The position numbers were made by a program, and so were the translations under genes. A stretch of DNA of 62,036 bases, from the NCBI GenBank assembly GCA_018240465.1, contig JAFEFS010000098.1, positions 1-62,036 on the forward strand. The letters are read 5' to 3'. Within the stretch, counting starts at the first letter, position 1, and every line of letters starts with the position of its first letter. The notes beneath the pieces are model-generated. The model searched no databases, was not told where the DNA came from, and saw only the letters and a list, made by a program, of their open reading frames with translations. This DNA is from Pseudomonadota bacterium. GTDB lineage: Bacteria > Pseudomonadota > Gammaproteobacteria > Xanthomonadales > Rhodanobacteraceae. This document shows, piece after piece, positions 20,096 to 30,245 of this stretch.

Positions 20096-21628
20096 TTGTC
20101 TGAGGAAATCCTGATCAACGTCACCCCGCGCGAGACCCGCGTCGGGGTGGTGGAAAACGGCGTACTGCAGGAAGTGCATGTCGAGCGCGCGCTGAAGCGA
20201 GGCTACGTCGGCAATATCTACCGCGGCCGGGTCAGTCGGGTCATGCCGGGCATGCAGGCGGCGTTCGTCGAGGTCGGGCTGGAGCGCGCGGCGTTCCTGC
20301 ACGCGAACGACATCGTCCGCTCCGCGCCGGCAGGCAACGGCGACGGCCACGAAGGCGAGAACGGCGACATTGCCGCACCGCCGACCCCGCCGATCAGCGA
20401 ACTCGTGCACGAAGGTCAGGACATCATCGTCCAGGTGGTCAAGGATCCGATCAGCAGCAAGGGCGCGCGCCTGACCACGCATCTGTCGATACCTTCGCGC
20501 CATCTCGTGCTGCTGCCGTACGCGAAGATGATCGGCGTGTCGGTGCGCATCGAGGACGAGGCCGAGCGCGTGCGGTTGAAGGAAATCATGCAGGAACTGA
20601 CCGTTCCGCAGCCGACGGATTCCGGCCCTCAGCCCTCGGCGGTCAGCCCTCAGCTTGGCTACATCGTGCGCACCAACGCGGAGGGCGCGTCGCGCGAGGC
20701 GCTCGCCGCCGACGTCGCCTACCTCGGCCGCGTCTGGCGCGTGGTTCAGGAGAACATGCGTCGCGCAGAGCCGCGCGCGCGCATCTATGAGGAACTTGCG
20801 CTGCCGCTGCGCGCACTGCGCGACCTGCTGCGCGAGGACGTGGAGAAGGTGCGCGTGGACTCGCGCGAGACCTACGACAAGACCATCGCATTCACGCACA
20901 AATTCATGCCCGTGTTGGCCGAACGTATCGAGTTGTATTCCGGCGAGCGCCCGATCTTCGACCTCTACGGCGTCGAGGATGAGATTCAGCGTGCGCTCAA
21001 GAAGGAAGTGCCATTGAAGTCGGGCGGCTATCTGATAGTCGACCAGACCGAGGCGATGACCACGATCGACGTCAACACCGGCGCGTTTCTCGGCCACCGC
21101 AACCTCGAGGAGACGGTGTACAAGACCAACCTCGAGGCGGCGCAGGCAGCCGCGCGCCAATTGCGCCTGCGCAATCTGGGCGGCATCATCATCATCGACT
21201 TCATCGACATGATCGATGCCGAACACAAGCGTCAGGTGTTGCGCATGCTCGAGAAGTCGCTTGCCCACGATCACGCGAAGACGACCGTGTACGAGATGTC
21301 GGGCCTGGGCCTCGTCGAGATGACGCGCAAGCGCACCACCGAAAGCCTCGAGCGCCAGTTGTGCGAGCCGTGCCCGGCCTGCGACGGCCGCGGCAGCGTC
21401 AAGACCGCCGAAACGGTTACCTACGAGATCTTCCGCGAGATCACGCGCGCGGTGCGCCAGTTCGAGGCGTCGAGTCTGCTCGTGCTCGCGGCGCAGAAGG
21501 TGGTCACGCGCATCCTCGACGAGGAGTCGGCGTCGGTCGCGGAACTCGAGGAATTCACCGGCAAGACGATCCGCTTCCAGGCCGAGGAACACTACGCGCA
21601 GGAACAGTACGATGTGGTGCTGCTGTAA
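20096..21628 (+). CDS. rng: Ribonuclease G
   Basis: 510 residues from TTG 20096, with GGAAG about 8 nt upstream. It has the S1-like N-terminal domain (GNIYRGRVSRVMPGMQAAFVEVG in pieces), the catalytic acidic motif TTIDVNTGAF and IIIDFIDM, and the zinc-link CEPCPACDGRG. RNase G is an endonuclease for 16S rRNA 5' maturation and some mRNAs. Length is close to E. coli Rng (489), not to RNase E. Residues ~172-187 are a Pro/Ser/Gln insertion whose DNA (20611-20655) repeats CCCTCAG, looking like a small repeat inserted in frame. Confidence 0.95.
   Translation: MSEEILINVTPRETRVGVVENGVLQEVHVERALKRGYVGNIYRGRVSRVMPGMQAAFVEVGLERAAFLHANDIVRSAPAGNGDGHEGENGDIAAPPTPPISELVHEGQDIIVQVVKDPISSKGARLTTHLSIPSRHLVLLPYAKMIGVSVRIEDEAERVRLKEIMQELTVPQPTDSGPQPSAVSPQLGYIVRTNAEGASREALAADVAYLGRVWRVVQENMRRAEPRARIYEELALPLRALRDLLREDVEKVRVDSRETYDKTIAFTHKFMPVLAERIELYSGERPIFDLYGVEDEIQRALKKEVPLKSGGYLIVDQTEAMTTIDVNTGAFLGHRNLEETVYKTNLEAAQAAARQLRLRNLGGIIIIDFIDMIDAEHKRQVLRMLEKSLAHDHAKTTVYEMSGLGLVEMTRKRTTESLERQLCEPCPACDGRGSVKTAETVTYEIFREITRAVRQFEASSLLVLAAQKVVTRILDEESASVAELEEFTGKTIRFQAEEHYAQEQYDVVLL
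20611..20655. repeat. CCCTCAG-type repeat inserted in the rng frame
   Basis: The short string CCCTCAG (once CCCTCGG) recurs three times in about 30 bp, encoding PQP-SA-VSPQ inside RNase G. It stands out from the flanking conserved coding sequence and resembles the low-complexity elements seen between Xanthomonad genes, one of which lies just after rng. Confidence 0.45.
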
Positions 21629-21639
21629 GAGCCGGGATT

Positions 21640-21727
21640 CGGGACTCGGGGCCCGGGACTCGGCGGGAGCCGGGTTTCCGTGCATTTTTGATCTTTCCGA
21701 ATCCCGCGTCGCGGGCCCCGAGTCCCG
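21640..21727. repeat. Inverted-repeat element filling the rng-yhdP gap
   Basis: CGGGACTCGGGGCCCG at 21640-21655 is perfectly repeated in inverse orientation at 21712-21727, with further GGGACTCGG-like copies between. The element takes up nearly all of the 105-bp gap, ending 6 nt before ATG 21734, so yhdP has no obvious Shine-Dalgarno sequence. An RNA copy could fold into a strong hairpin. Confidence 0.7.
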
Positions 21728-21733
21728 TATTCC

Positions 21734-24700
21734 ATGACTCCCTGGCGCCGCCATCTGCACCGTGCGCAATGGTGGCTGTTCGGGCTGCTGGCGGCCTTCG
21801 CGATCCTCATGGCGATCGCGAGCAGCCTGACCCAGCTCGTCGTGCTGCCGTGGCTGACGGACCATCCGCAATGGGTCAGCGCGAAGCTTGCCGAAGCACT
21901 GCAACGCGCGGTCACGATCGACCAGCTCGACGCGCGCTGGGAGCGCACCGGACCATTGCTCAATCTGACCGGCGTGCATCTGGGCGCCTCGCCGGCAGGG
22001 GATGCGCAGGCGGCGCCGGAGCAGATGCTGAATCTCGCCAGCGCCGGGTTGAAGATCAACTTCTTCGCCTGGGCGCGACCGGGCGCGAGCTGGACCGAGA
22101 TTCGCCTGTCCGGCATCGAGCTCGATCTGGTGCGCAACGCGCAGGGCGAGTGGCACCTGCGCGGGCTCGACACCGGCAACGCGGCGTCCAATTCCGCCGT
22201 GGACGACAATGTGCCGTTCAGCCTCGGCACCGTCGTCGTGCGCGAGGCCACGCTCAACATCGACGACCTGCCGAATGACAAACACTTCAAGCTCGGCGCG
22301 GACGAGCTGCGCCTGATCGCGCGCGGCGACTTCCTGCGCGTGCTCGCGCGCGTGAGGAATCTCGAGAATGACTCTGCGCCCGTCAACGCCGTGGTCGAGT
22401 ACGACCGCGGCCGACGCGAAGGCCGTGCCTACGCGGGCGGCGCCGATGTCGACCTCGCGGCGGTGCTGCGCAACTATCCACTGAACGGACTCGTCGTCGA
22501 GCGCGGCGGCGGCAAACTGCAGGTCTGGGCCTGGCTCAAGAACGGCGAAATCAGCGAAGTGCGCGCCGAAGTCGATCTCTCCAGTCTCGTGCTGACCACG
22601 CATACCTCGATCAAGCTCGACGACAGGCACGATTTCCTGCCGCATGTCGGCATCGATCGCCTCGCCTTCGGCATGCGCTGGCGGCGCGAGCAAGACGGGT
22701 TCAGCGCCGACGTCGCCGACCTGAAGATCGTGCGCCAGGGCGATCCGCTGGCGTCGTCGGAACTGCATCTGCGCCGACGCTATCCCGAGGGTGACTACCA
22801 TGCGACGCCCGAGCACACGATCGCCATCGGCGCGCTCGATCTCGGCACCGTCGCCAGCACGGCCATGCTCGTCGACACGCTGCCGGCCGACCTGCGCCGT
22901 TGGCTGTATGCCGGCAACCCTGCGGGCACGCTTGCACGTGCGACGCTGCGCTTCGCCGGCGCGAAGGATTTCGATGCCGCCGCGCGGCTCGACCGGCTGG
23001 ACGTGCACGCGTTCGGCAAGGTCCCCGGAGTGAGCGGGCTTTCCGGCCTGCTGTTCGCGGACCAGGATGCGATCACGTTCGACCTGCCGCAGCACAACCC
23101 GTTCGCCGTGCTGCTGCCCAAGGTATTCCGTGAACCGTTGAGCTTCGCCGAATTCGACGGCAGCGTCAGCGCGTATCATGCCGACGATGCCTGGCGCATC
23201 GAGACCGGTGCGCTGCATTTCGAGAACACGACGCCGGGCAAGAGCTATGGCGGCGAACTGCGTGGCGGTGTCGAGATCTTCGATGCCGGCGGCAAACCCG
23301 CGCTCGACCTCGCCGCGGTCGTCAACCATGCCGACGTGGTGGCGGCCAAGCGTTTCTGGCCGATCGCGGTGATGTCGCCGCACGCGATCGAATGGCTGGA
23401 TCGCGCGCTCGATGCGGGCGAGGTGATCGGTGGGCGTGCGGTGTTCCGCGGCAACCTTGCCGACTGGCCGTTCCGCAACAACGCCGGGCGCTTCGAAGCG
23501 AGCGCCGAAGTCGCCGACCTGCGCTTCCGCTATCTCGGCGACTGGCCGGCAGTCGAGCATACGCATGCGCTCGTCGATTTCGTCAACGCCGGCCTGCATG
23601 CCGACACCGACGGCGGGAGTATCCAGGGCGTAAAAGTGAACAAGGCCGGCGTCGAAATCAGCGACTATGGCGAAGGCACGCTCGAGGTTTCGGCCAACGC
23701 GCAGGGCGGCGGCCGCGAGTTGCTCGGCTTCGTCAAGGCATCGCCGCTGGGCACGCAGTTCGCAGCGCCTCTGCAGGGCGTCGACGTCGGCGGCCAGGGC
23801 AAGGTCGACTTCGCCCTGCGCGCGCCGATGAAACCGATCGAGAATTTCCAGATCGACGGCAAGGTGCAGCTCGCCGATGCCGACCTCGCCGACGCGAAGT
23901 ACGATCTGAAATTCGACAAGGCTTCCGGACCGCTGCGTTTCAACCGCAGCGGCTTCTCCGCCGACGCGCTTGCGACCACGTTCAAGGGCAAGCCGGCGAA
24001 GCTCTCGCTCGCGATCGGCGACTACGTCGGCGATGCGAAGCACGTGGTCGAAGGCAAGGTCGATACGCGCCTGCCGGTGGGCGCGGTGATCGACAGCTAC
24101 GCCTCGGCGCTCAAGGGTTACAAAAAATACCTTTCGGGCGAGACGAACTGGAACGCGCAGTTCAGCGTCGACCGCGATCCGGACAAGGGCAACGCGGTCG
24201 ACAACGGCCAGCGTTTGACCCTGACTTCCGATTTGCGCGGCGTTGCCATCGATCTGCCCGTGCCGCTGCAGAAATCCGCCGACAGTGCACTGTCGTTCAA
24301 GCTCACGGTCGGCCTGCCGCCCGTCGGCGCGAATATCGACGCGAACCTCGGCGACATCCTCAATCTGCGCGGCAAGCTGCCGACGCCGACCGCGCCATTC
24401 GCCGCGAACGTGATCTTCGGCGGCGAGGCGACCGGCGTGCTGCCGAAGGCCGGCATCGCGATCGGCGGCGTGGCACGCGCGATCGACCTTTCCGGCTGGA
24501 TGAATTTCGTCGCCGACGGCAGCAGTGATGGCGGCAGCGACGTGCTCCAGGGCGTGGACCTGCGCACCAGTTCGCTCGTCGCCTGGGACCGCGACTTGGG
24601 CGAAGCCAAGGTGCGCGTCGGCCTCGGCGCGGACGCGGTGCGCGTCGATTTCGACGGTGCGCGCATCGAGGGCAGCCTGAGCGTACCGAAGAACAACCTG

Positions 24701-25678
24701 CGCACCGCCACGATCGTCGCCGACTTCAAGCGCCTGCACTGGCCCGAGGCGCCGGAACCGCCAGCAAACGCCACGCCGATCGGCGCGGTGCGCGACGACG
24801 CGCTCAATCCGGCGGCGATCCCGCCGCTGCGCATCGACATCGGCGACTTCCGCCTCGGCAAGGCCAGCTACGGCGCGGCTTCGGTGGAGACGCGGCCGAT
24901 GGCCGACGGCATGAGCCTGGACAAGGTCAATTCGCATTCGAAAGACATCGACATGCAGGCGCACGGCGTGTGGACGCGCAAGAACGGCTATCACCGATCC
25001 ACCTTCGGCATCGAACTCAAGGCGCGCGACTTCGGCGCGATGCTCGACGCGCTCGGCTACGGTGGCAAACTCGCCGGCGGCGAAATCACCGCCTCGATCG
25101 ACGCGAGCTGGGCCGGGACGCCGTCGGCATTCGCGCTCAACCGGATCAACGGCGGTGCGCTGCACATGAAGATCGCCGACGGGCGCATCCCGAATCTCGA
25201 ACCCGGCGCGGGCCGGCTCGCCGGCTTGCTCAACCTCGCCGCGCTGCCACGCCGTCTGGCGTTCGACTTCGGCGATCTGTTCAACAAAGGCTTCAGCTTC
25301 GACCTCGCCCAGGGCGTGTTCACGATGACCGACGGCTACGCCTACACCGACGGTTTCGAGGTGAAGAGTCCGACTGCGGACATGCGCATCCAGGGCGCGA
25401 TCGGCCTGAAGACCAGCGAATGGAACATGCGCGTCGAAGTGACTCCGCATGTCGGTGCGACCGTGTTTGCCGGTGCCGGCGCGCTGGTCGGCGGCCCGGT
25501 CGGCGCGGCGGCCGGTGCGCTGGTCGGCGGCGTGCTCGGCAAGGCGATCAACCAGGCGACGCAGAGCGAATACAAGGTCAGTGGCAGCTGGGACAAGCCC
25601 GAGATCGTCAAGCTCGGCAGCCGGCGCGTCGAGCCGCGGGCGTCGGCGGGCGAGAAGGCGAAGCCGACGACTCGGTGA
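21734..25678 (+). CDS. yhdP: YhdP family AsmA-like protein
   Basis: 1314 residues, near the length of E. coli YhdP (1266). One N-terminal membrane helix (WWLFGLLAAFAILMAIASSL) anchors a very long periplasmic part of repeating beta-strands, ending in an AsmA-like C-terminal region and a Gly/Ala-rich tail (GALVGGPVGAAAGALVGG). In E. coli YhdP, with TamB and YdbH, carries phospholipid between the inner and outer membranes. The following gene in many relatives (tldD) is absent here; the next gene is a protease. Confidence 0.93.
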   Translation: MTPWRRHLHRAQWWLFGLLAAFAILMAIASSLTQLVVLPWLTDHPQWVSAKLAEALQRAVTIDQLDARWERTGPLLNLTGVHLGASPAGDAQAAPEQMLNLASAGLKINFFAWARPGASWTEIRLSGIELDLVRNAQGEWHLRGLDTGNAASNSAVDDNVPFSLGTVVVREATLNIDDLPNDKHFKLGADELRLIARGDFLRVLARVRNLENDSAPVNAVVEYDRGRREGRAYAGGADVDLAAVLRNYPLNGLVVERGGGKLQVWAWLKNGEISEVRAEVDLSSLVLTTHTSIKLDDRHDFLPHVGIDRLAFGMRWRREQDGFSADVADLKIVRQGDPLASSELHLRRRYPEGDYHATPEHTIAIGALDLGTVASTAMLVDTLPADLRRWLYAGNPAGTLARATLRFAGAKDFDAAARLDRLDVHAFGKVPGVSGLSGLLFADQDAITFDLPQHNPFAVLLPKVFREPLSFAEFDGSVSAYHADDAWRIETGALHFENTTPGKSYGGELRGGVEIFDAGGKPALDLAAVVNHADVVAAKRFWPIAVMSPHAIEWLDRALDAGEVIGGRAVFRGNLADWPFRNNAGRFEASAEVADLRFRYLGDWPAVEHTHALVDFVNAGLHADTDGGSIQGVKVNKAGVEISDYGEGTLEVSANAQGGGRELLGFVKASPLGTQFAAPLQGVDVGGQGKVDFALRAPMKPIENFQIDGKVQLADADLADAKYDLKFDKASGPLRFNRSGFSADALATTFKGKPAKLSLAIGDYVGDAKHVVEGKVDTRLPVGAVIDSYASALKGYKKYLSGETNWNAQFSVDRDPDKGNAVDNGQRLTLTSDLRGVAIDLPVPLQKSADSALSFKLTVGLPPVGANIDANLGDILNLRGKLPTPTAPFAANVIFGGEATGVLPKAGIAIGGVARAIDLSGWMNFVADGSSDGGSDVLQGVDLRTSSLVAWDRDLGEAKVRVGLGADAVRVDFDGARIEGSLSVPKNNLRTATIVADFKRLHWPEAPEPPANATPIGAVRDDALNPAAIPPLRIDIGDFRLGKASYGAASVETRPMADGMSLDKVNSHSKDIDMQAHGVWTRKNGYHRSTFGIELKARDFGAMLDALGYGGKLAGGEITASIDASWAGTPSAFALNRINGGALHMKIADGRIPNLEPGAGRLAGLLNLAALPRRLAFDFGDLFNKGFSFDLAQGVFTMTDGYAYTDGFEVKSPTADMRIQGAIGLKTSEWNMRVEVTPHVGATVFAGAGALVGGPVGAAAGALVGGVLGKAINQATQSEYKVSGSWDKPEIVKLGSRRVEPRASAGEKAKPTTR

Positions 25679-25819
25679 TGCAGATGCCTTTGTGCATCCG
25701 GTTGCCCGGGCGGCGAGCCGATACATGGCAATCTATCGACAAAGGAGCGTGAATCCTTGCATTCTCCCCGGCGCGGATAGATCGATGCGGATGCGCTCAG
25801 CCGCACCCGGAATTTTCGG

Positions 25820-25832
25820 GTTCCCCGGGAAC
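25820..25832. other. Short palindrome upstream of the protease gene
   Basis: GTTCCCCGGGAAC is a 13-nt palindrome about 87 nt before ATG 25919. It could be an operator, but nothing else supports that. The remaining bases 25679-25918 show no further feature I can name. Confidence 0.2.
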
Positions 25833-25918
25833 TACTCGCGTCAAGTTCCGAATACGCAATAATCCATACACGCCTCGGTCGGGACGCGGCTTTCCCTCCA
25901 TCAGAACAGGTGGCGATC

Positions 25919-28711
25919 ATGCGAATCTCGTGGAAGTGCTTGTTGATCGTTTCGACGTGTCTGCATTGTGTCTGGCAGGCTTCCGCATTGGCACAGGGAC
26001 ACCCGCCCCGGGACGCGGTGGAGTTGTTTCGCGACGCCGATGCCGACAAGGCCTCGCGGGGCATCGACACGGCTGCCGCCACGGGCGCGACCAGGATCAT
26101 CGCGCTCGATACGGGCGCCATGGCGGCCATGCAGGGCGGCGACAAGGCCAGGATCGTGACCCCGTCGGGCACGGCCTACACGTTGACCTACGAGAGAACC
26201 GAAGCGGGTTACGACGGCGGCAAGGTCTGGGTGGGGTATCTCACGGACTTCGGCAAGAGCTATCCGGTACTGATTTCCACCTACCGCGGCAAGGTCGACG
26301 GCACGATCGCGACGCCGCAGGGCAAGCATCGCCTGCGCGGTGACGTGCAGCATGCGCAACTGATCGACGCGCGTGCCGCCGGCGAGGAGGAGGTCGTGCC
26401 GAGCGTGGACGACGAGCTGGTGCCTCCGGGGCAGCAGGTCGGCGCTCCGGCCGGCGGCGTCGGACCGGCGCCGGTCGTCGCGAGCGCGGGGCCGGCGCAA
26501 ATCGACGTGCTCGAACTGTACACGCCGGGTTTCGCCAGCGCCCTCGGCGGAGACAGCGCCGCGATCGCGCGCGTGAACGTGCTGATCGCCACGAGCAACA
26601 ACGTCTACATCAACAGCGGCATCAACGTCATGCTGCGTGCGGTGGCAGTCACTTCCTTCAGCTATGCCGATGCCAACGGGAAGACCAACTCCACCGCATT
26701 GCGTGAGATTACCGGGGTGGATAGCTCCGGCAATCCGACACCGAACAGCACCAGCACCGCAATTGCCGCGTTGCGCGACAACAGCGGTGCGGACATGGTC
26801 AACATGTTGCGCGTCTACTACTCGAACGATCCCAGTTGCGGTCTGGCGTGGTTGGACGACCCGTCGCAGGACGCGATCGGCGCGTATGCGTTTTCGCTCG
26901 TCTCGGACGTCCGCTCGAGCGGAGCCGCCGCGTGCGACGGCGGAGCCACGAGCGCGGGCGATACGGCGCCGACCCACGAATTGGGTCACAACATGGGCGC
27001 CGCACATGACTTGTACACCACCACCGCAGCCGGGTTGGGGCATGGCAGTCCGGACGGCAACCCCGCCTACAACCGCGGCTACTGCAACGGCTCGGCCGGC
27101 ACCGTCATGGCCTATTCGAGCAGCCCCGGTTGCGCGCCGATCGTGCCGTATTTTTCCAATCCGGCGCTGCCGGCTTCGTGCAACGGCGGCTCCTGCGGCG
27201 TACCGATCGGCACGACGTATTCCGTCAACGTATCCGGCACGACGTATTCGGCCACCGGTGCAGACAGCGCCACCGCGATCAACGCCAACGCGCCGTACAT
27301 CGCGGCGTATCGCGCCAGTGCCGCCAGCTACACGGTGACGCCGAGCGCCGGCGCGAACGGCAGCATCTCCCCAAACACGCCGCAGCCGGTGTCCGGCGGC
27401 GCGCGCGCCACCTTCACCGTGGCTGCCAACGGCGGATATGTCGCGAGCGTGGGCGGAACCTGCGGTGGCTATCTCAGCGGCACGACGTACACGACCAACC
27501 CGGTCAGCGGCAATTGCACGGTGATCGCGAGTTTCTCACTGCCGGCGGGCTTCGTCTCGATCAACCCTGTGCGCCTGCTCGATACGCGTGCGATCGGCAG
27601 CACGGTCGACGGCCAGTTCGCGGCCGGCGGCGCCCTGGGCGCGGGTGCCAAGCTCGATCTCACCATCGCCGGCCGTGGCGGCATGCCGGCCAGTGCGATC
27701 AGCGCGGTGGTGCTGAACGTGACCGCGACCGGCTCGACCACAGGCGGATATGTCAGCGTGTGGCCGAGCGGCAGCGCGCAGCCGCTCGCCTCCAATCTCA
27801 ACTTCAGCGCCGGGCAGACCATCGCCAACACGGTCATCGCCAAGCTCGGCACGAACGGCAAGGTGTCGTTGTACAACTCGAGCGGCAACACCCAGCTCAT
27901 CGCCGACGTGGCTGGTTACTTCGGCAGCGCGGCGGACCTCGTGCCGCTGAGTCCCGGTCGCCTGCTGGACACGCGCGCCATCGGCAGTACGGTCGACAAC
28001 CAGTTCAAGGGCGGCGGTGCGCTCGGTCCCGGCGTGCGGCTGGATTTGACCGTTGCCGGCCGCTACGGCATTCCCGCCAGCGGCGTCGGCGCGGCGATTC
28101 TCAACGTGACCGCGGTGCAGCCCAGCGCGCCGGGGTATCTGACCCTGTGGCCCAGCGGTACGGCCCAGCCGGTGGCCTCGAACCTCAACTTCATGCCAGG
28201 CGACGTGGTCCCGAACCTGGTGATCGGCAAGCTCGGCGGCGCCGGCAAGATCGCGATCTTCAATTCGGCCGGCCAGACCGATGTCATCGCGGACGTGGCC
28301 GGCTGGTTTCCGACCGCCTCGCAACTGACGCCGCTGCAACCGGCGCGGCTGATGGATACGCGGCCGGGGTTCGACACGATCGACCACGCATTTGCCGGCA
28401 TCGGTGCGCTGGCCGGTGGCAGCACCACGAACCTGACCGTGTCGAATCGGGGCGGCGTGCCGGCGAGCGGAGTCGATTCCGTGGTGCTGAACGTGACCGT
28501 GACCGGCCCGACCGCGCCGGGTTACCTGACCGTGTGGCCGAGCGGCAGCGGCCAACCACTGGCATCGAATATCAACTTCGTTGCCGGGCAAAGCGTCCCG
28601 AACCTCGTCATCGCCAAGGTCGGCGCGGGCGGCAAGGTCGCCCTGTACGTGGGCAGTGCGGGGTCAACCCAGGTGGTGGTCGATGTGGTGGGCTGGTTCG
28701 CGGGACAGTGA
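25919..28711 (+). CDS. Secreted metzincin zinc protease with three C-terminal repeat domains
   Basis: 930 residues. ATG 25919 has AGGTGG 6 nt upstream and is preferred over GTG 25910. After a signal peptide (ending ASALAQ) comes a propeptide-like region and a protease domain with HELGHNMGAAHD (353-364, the HExxHxxGxxHD zinc site) and a Met-turn candidate TVMAYSS near 397. Then a bacterial repeat segment (TVTPSAGANGSISPN), and three ~130-residue units starting LLDTR/LMDTR near 551, 680 and 810 and ending in DV-AGYF/AGWF/VGWF. These units occur mainly in actinobacterial secreted proteins. It probably degrades extracellular protein; the repeats may bind cell surface or polysaccharide (inference). 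Confidence 0.9.
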   Translation: MRISWKCLLIVSTCLHCVWQASALAQGHPPRDAVELFRDADADKASRGIDTAAATGATRIIALDTGAMAAMQGGDKARIVTPSGTAYTLTYERTEAGYDGGKVWVGYLTDFGKSYPVLISTYRGKVDGTIATPQGKHRLRGDVQHAQLIDARAAGEEEVVPSVDDELVPPGQQVGAPAGGVGPAPVVASAGPAQIDVLELYTPGFASALGGDSAAIARVNVLIATSNNVYINSGINVMLRAVAVTSFSYADANGKTNSTALREITGVDSSGNPTPNSTSTAIAALRDNSGADMVNMLRVYYSNDPSCGLAWLDDPSQDAIGAYAFSLVSDVRSSGAAACDGGATSAGDTAPTHELGHNMGAAHDLYTTTAAGLGHGSPDGNPAYNRGYCNGSAGTVMAYSSSPGCAPIVPYFSNPALPASCNGGSCGVPIGTTYSVNVSGTTYSATGADSATAINANAPYIAAYRASAASYTVTPSAGANGSISPNTPQPVSGGARATFTVAANGGYVASVGGTCGGYLSGTTYTTNPVSGNCTVIASFSLPAGFVSINPVRLLDTRAIGSTVDGQFAAGGALGAGAKLDLTIAGRGGMPASAISAVVLNVTATGSTTGGYVSVWPSGSAQPLASNLNFSAGQTIANTVIAKLGTNGKVSLYNSSGNTQLIADVAGYFGSAADLVPLSPGRLLDTRAIGSTVDNQFKGGGALGPGVRLDLTVAGRYGIPASGVGAAILNVTAVQPSAPGYLTLWPSGTAQPVASNLNFMPGDVVPNLVIGKLGGAGKIAIFNSAGQTDVIADVAGWFPTASQLTPLQPARLMDTRPGFDTIDHAFAGIGALAGGSTTNLTVSNRGGVPASGVDSVVLNVTVTGPTAPGYLTVWPSGSGQPLASNINFVAGQSVPNLVIAKVGAGGKVALYVGSAGSTQVVVDVVGWFAGQ

Positions 28712-28910
28712 GGAGGGTCGTGCGGCCGTTGCTGTTTGCGACGCGCAGGCGATCAAACAGCGGCGGGGCGGGCGGGGGCCATTTTGCCGTGTCGTCGCCC
28801 GCGCGAAGCTGGGGGATTTCGGCTAGCATCAGGCGCATGGGCGCTCCCGCTCCGTCCCCGGCATCGCGGCTCTTTTCGCGCCAGCGCGTGGTATCGGGCG
28901 TGCCGGCACG

Positions 28911-30245
28911 ATGAGCCTGCGCATGCAGCTCAACCTGCTCGTCGCGGCGATGACGGCGATCTTCGTCGTCGCCCTGTTGGCGATGCATCTGGAAACGACG
29001 CGCAGCAGCGTGCGTGCCGAGGTCGAGGCGGGCAACCGCGTCGCCACGCAATTGTTCGCCAACCTCGTTCCCGACGACGGCGTGAACGGGCGCGGCTTCG
29101 GCGAATTCCTCTCGCGCCTCGGCCATGTCCGAGCGACGATGATCCGCCTGCACGACCGCAACGGCGGCCTGATCTACGCCTCACCGCCCGACGTACGCAA
29201 GCCCGGGCGCGAGCCGCCGCGTTGGTATGCGGACATGGTTGCGCCCGAGCCCGTGCATCGCAGCTTCCAGACGCCCGAAGGCGTGCTCGACATCGACGCC
29301 GATCCGACCAGCGCGGTCCGCGACGGCTGGGACGGCGCGCTGCACATGTTCCAGTTCGGTGCGGTGATCTTCGTGCTCGGCAACCTGCTGGTTTACTGGC
29401 TGGTGTGGCGCGCGACCCAGCCGTTCGCGCGCATCGTGCGCGGCCTCGACGAGGTGCAGCGCGGAGACCTGCGCGCGCGCTTGCCCGCGTACTGGCGCGC
29501 AGAGGCGGGCACGATCGCGCTTGCGTTCAACCGCATGACGCGAACGATCGAGGAGAATATCGACGCGCGCCAACAGGCGCTCGAGGCCCAATTGCGCCTC
29601 GAACAGAATCGGGAGTTGGCCGACACCGTGCGCGCGCGCATCGAGGATGAGCGCCGCGAAATCGCGCGCGAGCTGCACGACGAAACCGGGCAGAGCGTCA
29701 CCGCGATCAAATCGCTCGCGCTCGCGCTGGTGCGCCGCACGGACAGCGACGAGACGACGCGCGGTGCCGCGCAGCTGATCGCCGACACGGCCGGCAAGCT
29801 GTACGCGGCGATGCACGGCCTGATCCCGCGCCTGCGTCCGCTGACCCTGGATTCGCTTGGTCTCGCCGATGCATTGCGCGAGCAGGTCGGCGACTGGCGA
29901 CGGCGGCATCCGGCAGTCGAGATCGCGCTCGACCTCGGGCTGTTGCCGGCGCTGGGCGAGACGGCGACGGTCGCTGTTTATCGCATCGCCCAGGAAGCGG
30001 TGACCAACGCCCTGCGCCATGCCGATGCCAGGCACATCGGCATCACGCTGGAAGCCGGATCTTCCGCGTTGTGTCTGCGCGTCAGTGACGACGGCATCGG
30101 CTTGCCTGTCGACTGGCGCCTGGCCGGCCACTACGGCTTGCGCGGCATCGTCGAGCGTGCGCAGGCACTCGGCGGCGAGGCACGCATAGGCAATCGCGAG
30201 CCGCGCGGTGCGTCGATCGAGGTGGAGATTCCACTGCGGCGATGA
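28911..30245 (+). CDS. NarL-partner sensor histidine kinase (HisKA_3)
   Basis: 444 residues. Two membrane helices (~9-27 and ~147-168) flank a periplasmic sensor of about 120 residues. HAMP follows, then the HisKA_3 motif [11 protein letters not shown] with the phospho-His at 256, then an ATPase domain ([27 protein letters not shown]). This is the architecture of UhpB/NarX/DegS-type kinases. The sensor resembles no family I can name. Its stop overlaps the response-regulator start (ATGA), so the pair is co-expressed. Signal unknown. Confidence 0.93.
   Translation: MSLRMQLNLLVAAMTAIFVVALLAMHLETTRSSVRAEVEAGNRVATQLFANLVPDDGVNGRGFGEFLSRLGHVRATMIRLHDRNGGLIYASPPDVRKPGREPPRWYADMVAPEPVHRSFQTPEGVLDIDADPTSAVRDGWDGALHMFQFGAVIFVLGNLLVYWLVWRATQPFARIVRGLDEVQRGDLRARLPAYWRAEAGTIALAFNRMTRTIEENIDARQQALEAQLRLEQNRELADTVRARIEDERREIARELHDETGQSVTAIKSLALALVRRTDSDETTRGAAQLIADTAGKLYAAMHGLIPRLRPLTLDSLGLADALREQVGDWRRRHPAVEIALDLGLLPALGETATVAVYRIAQEAVTNALRHADARHIGITLEAGSSALCLRVSDDGIGLPVDWRLAGHYGLRGIVERAQALGGEARIGNREPRGASIEVEIPLRR

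Noticed and set aside
19961..25726. Very long minus-strand open frame (1921 codons)
   Set aside because: It is antisense to rng and yhdP and arises from GC-rich third positions. It has Arg/Asp/His-rich composition and no domain.
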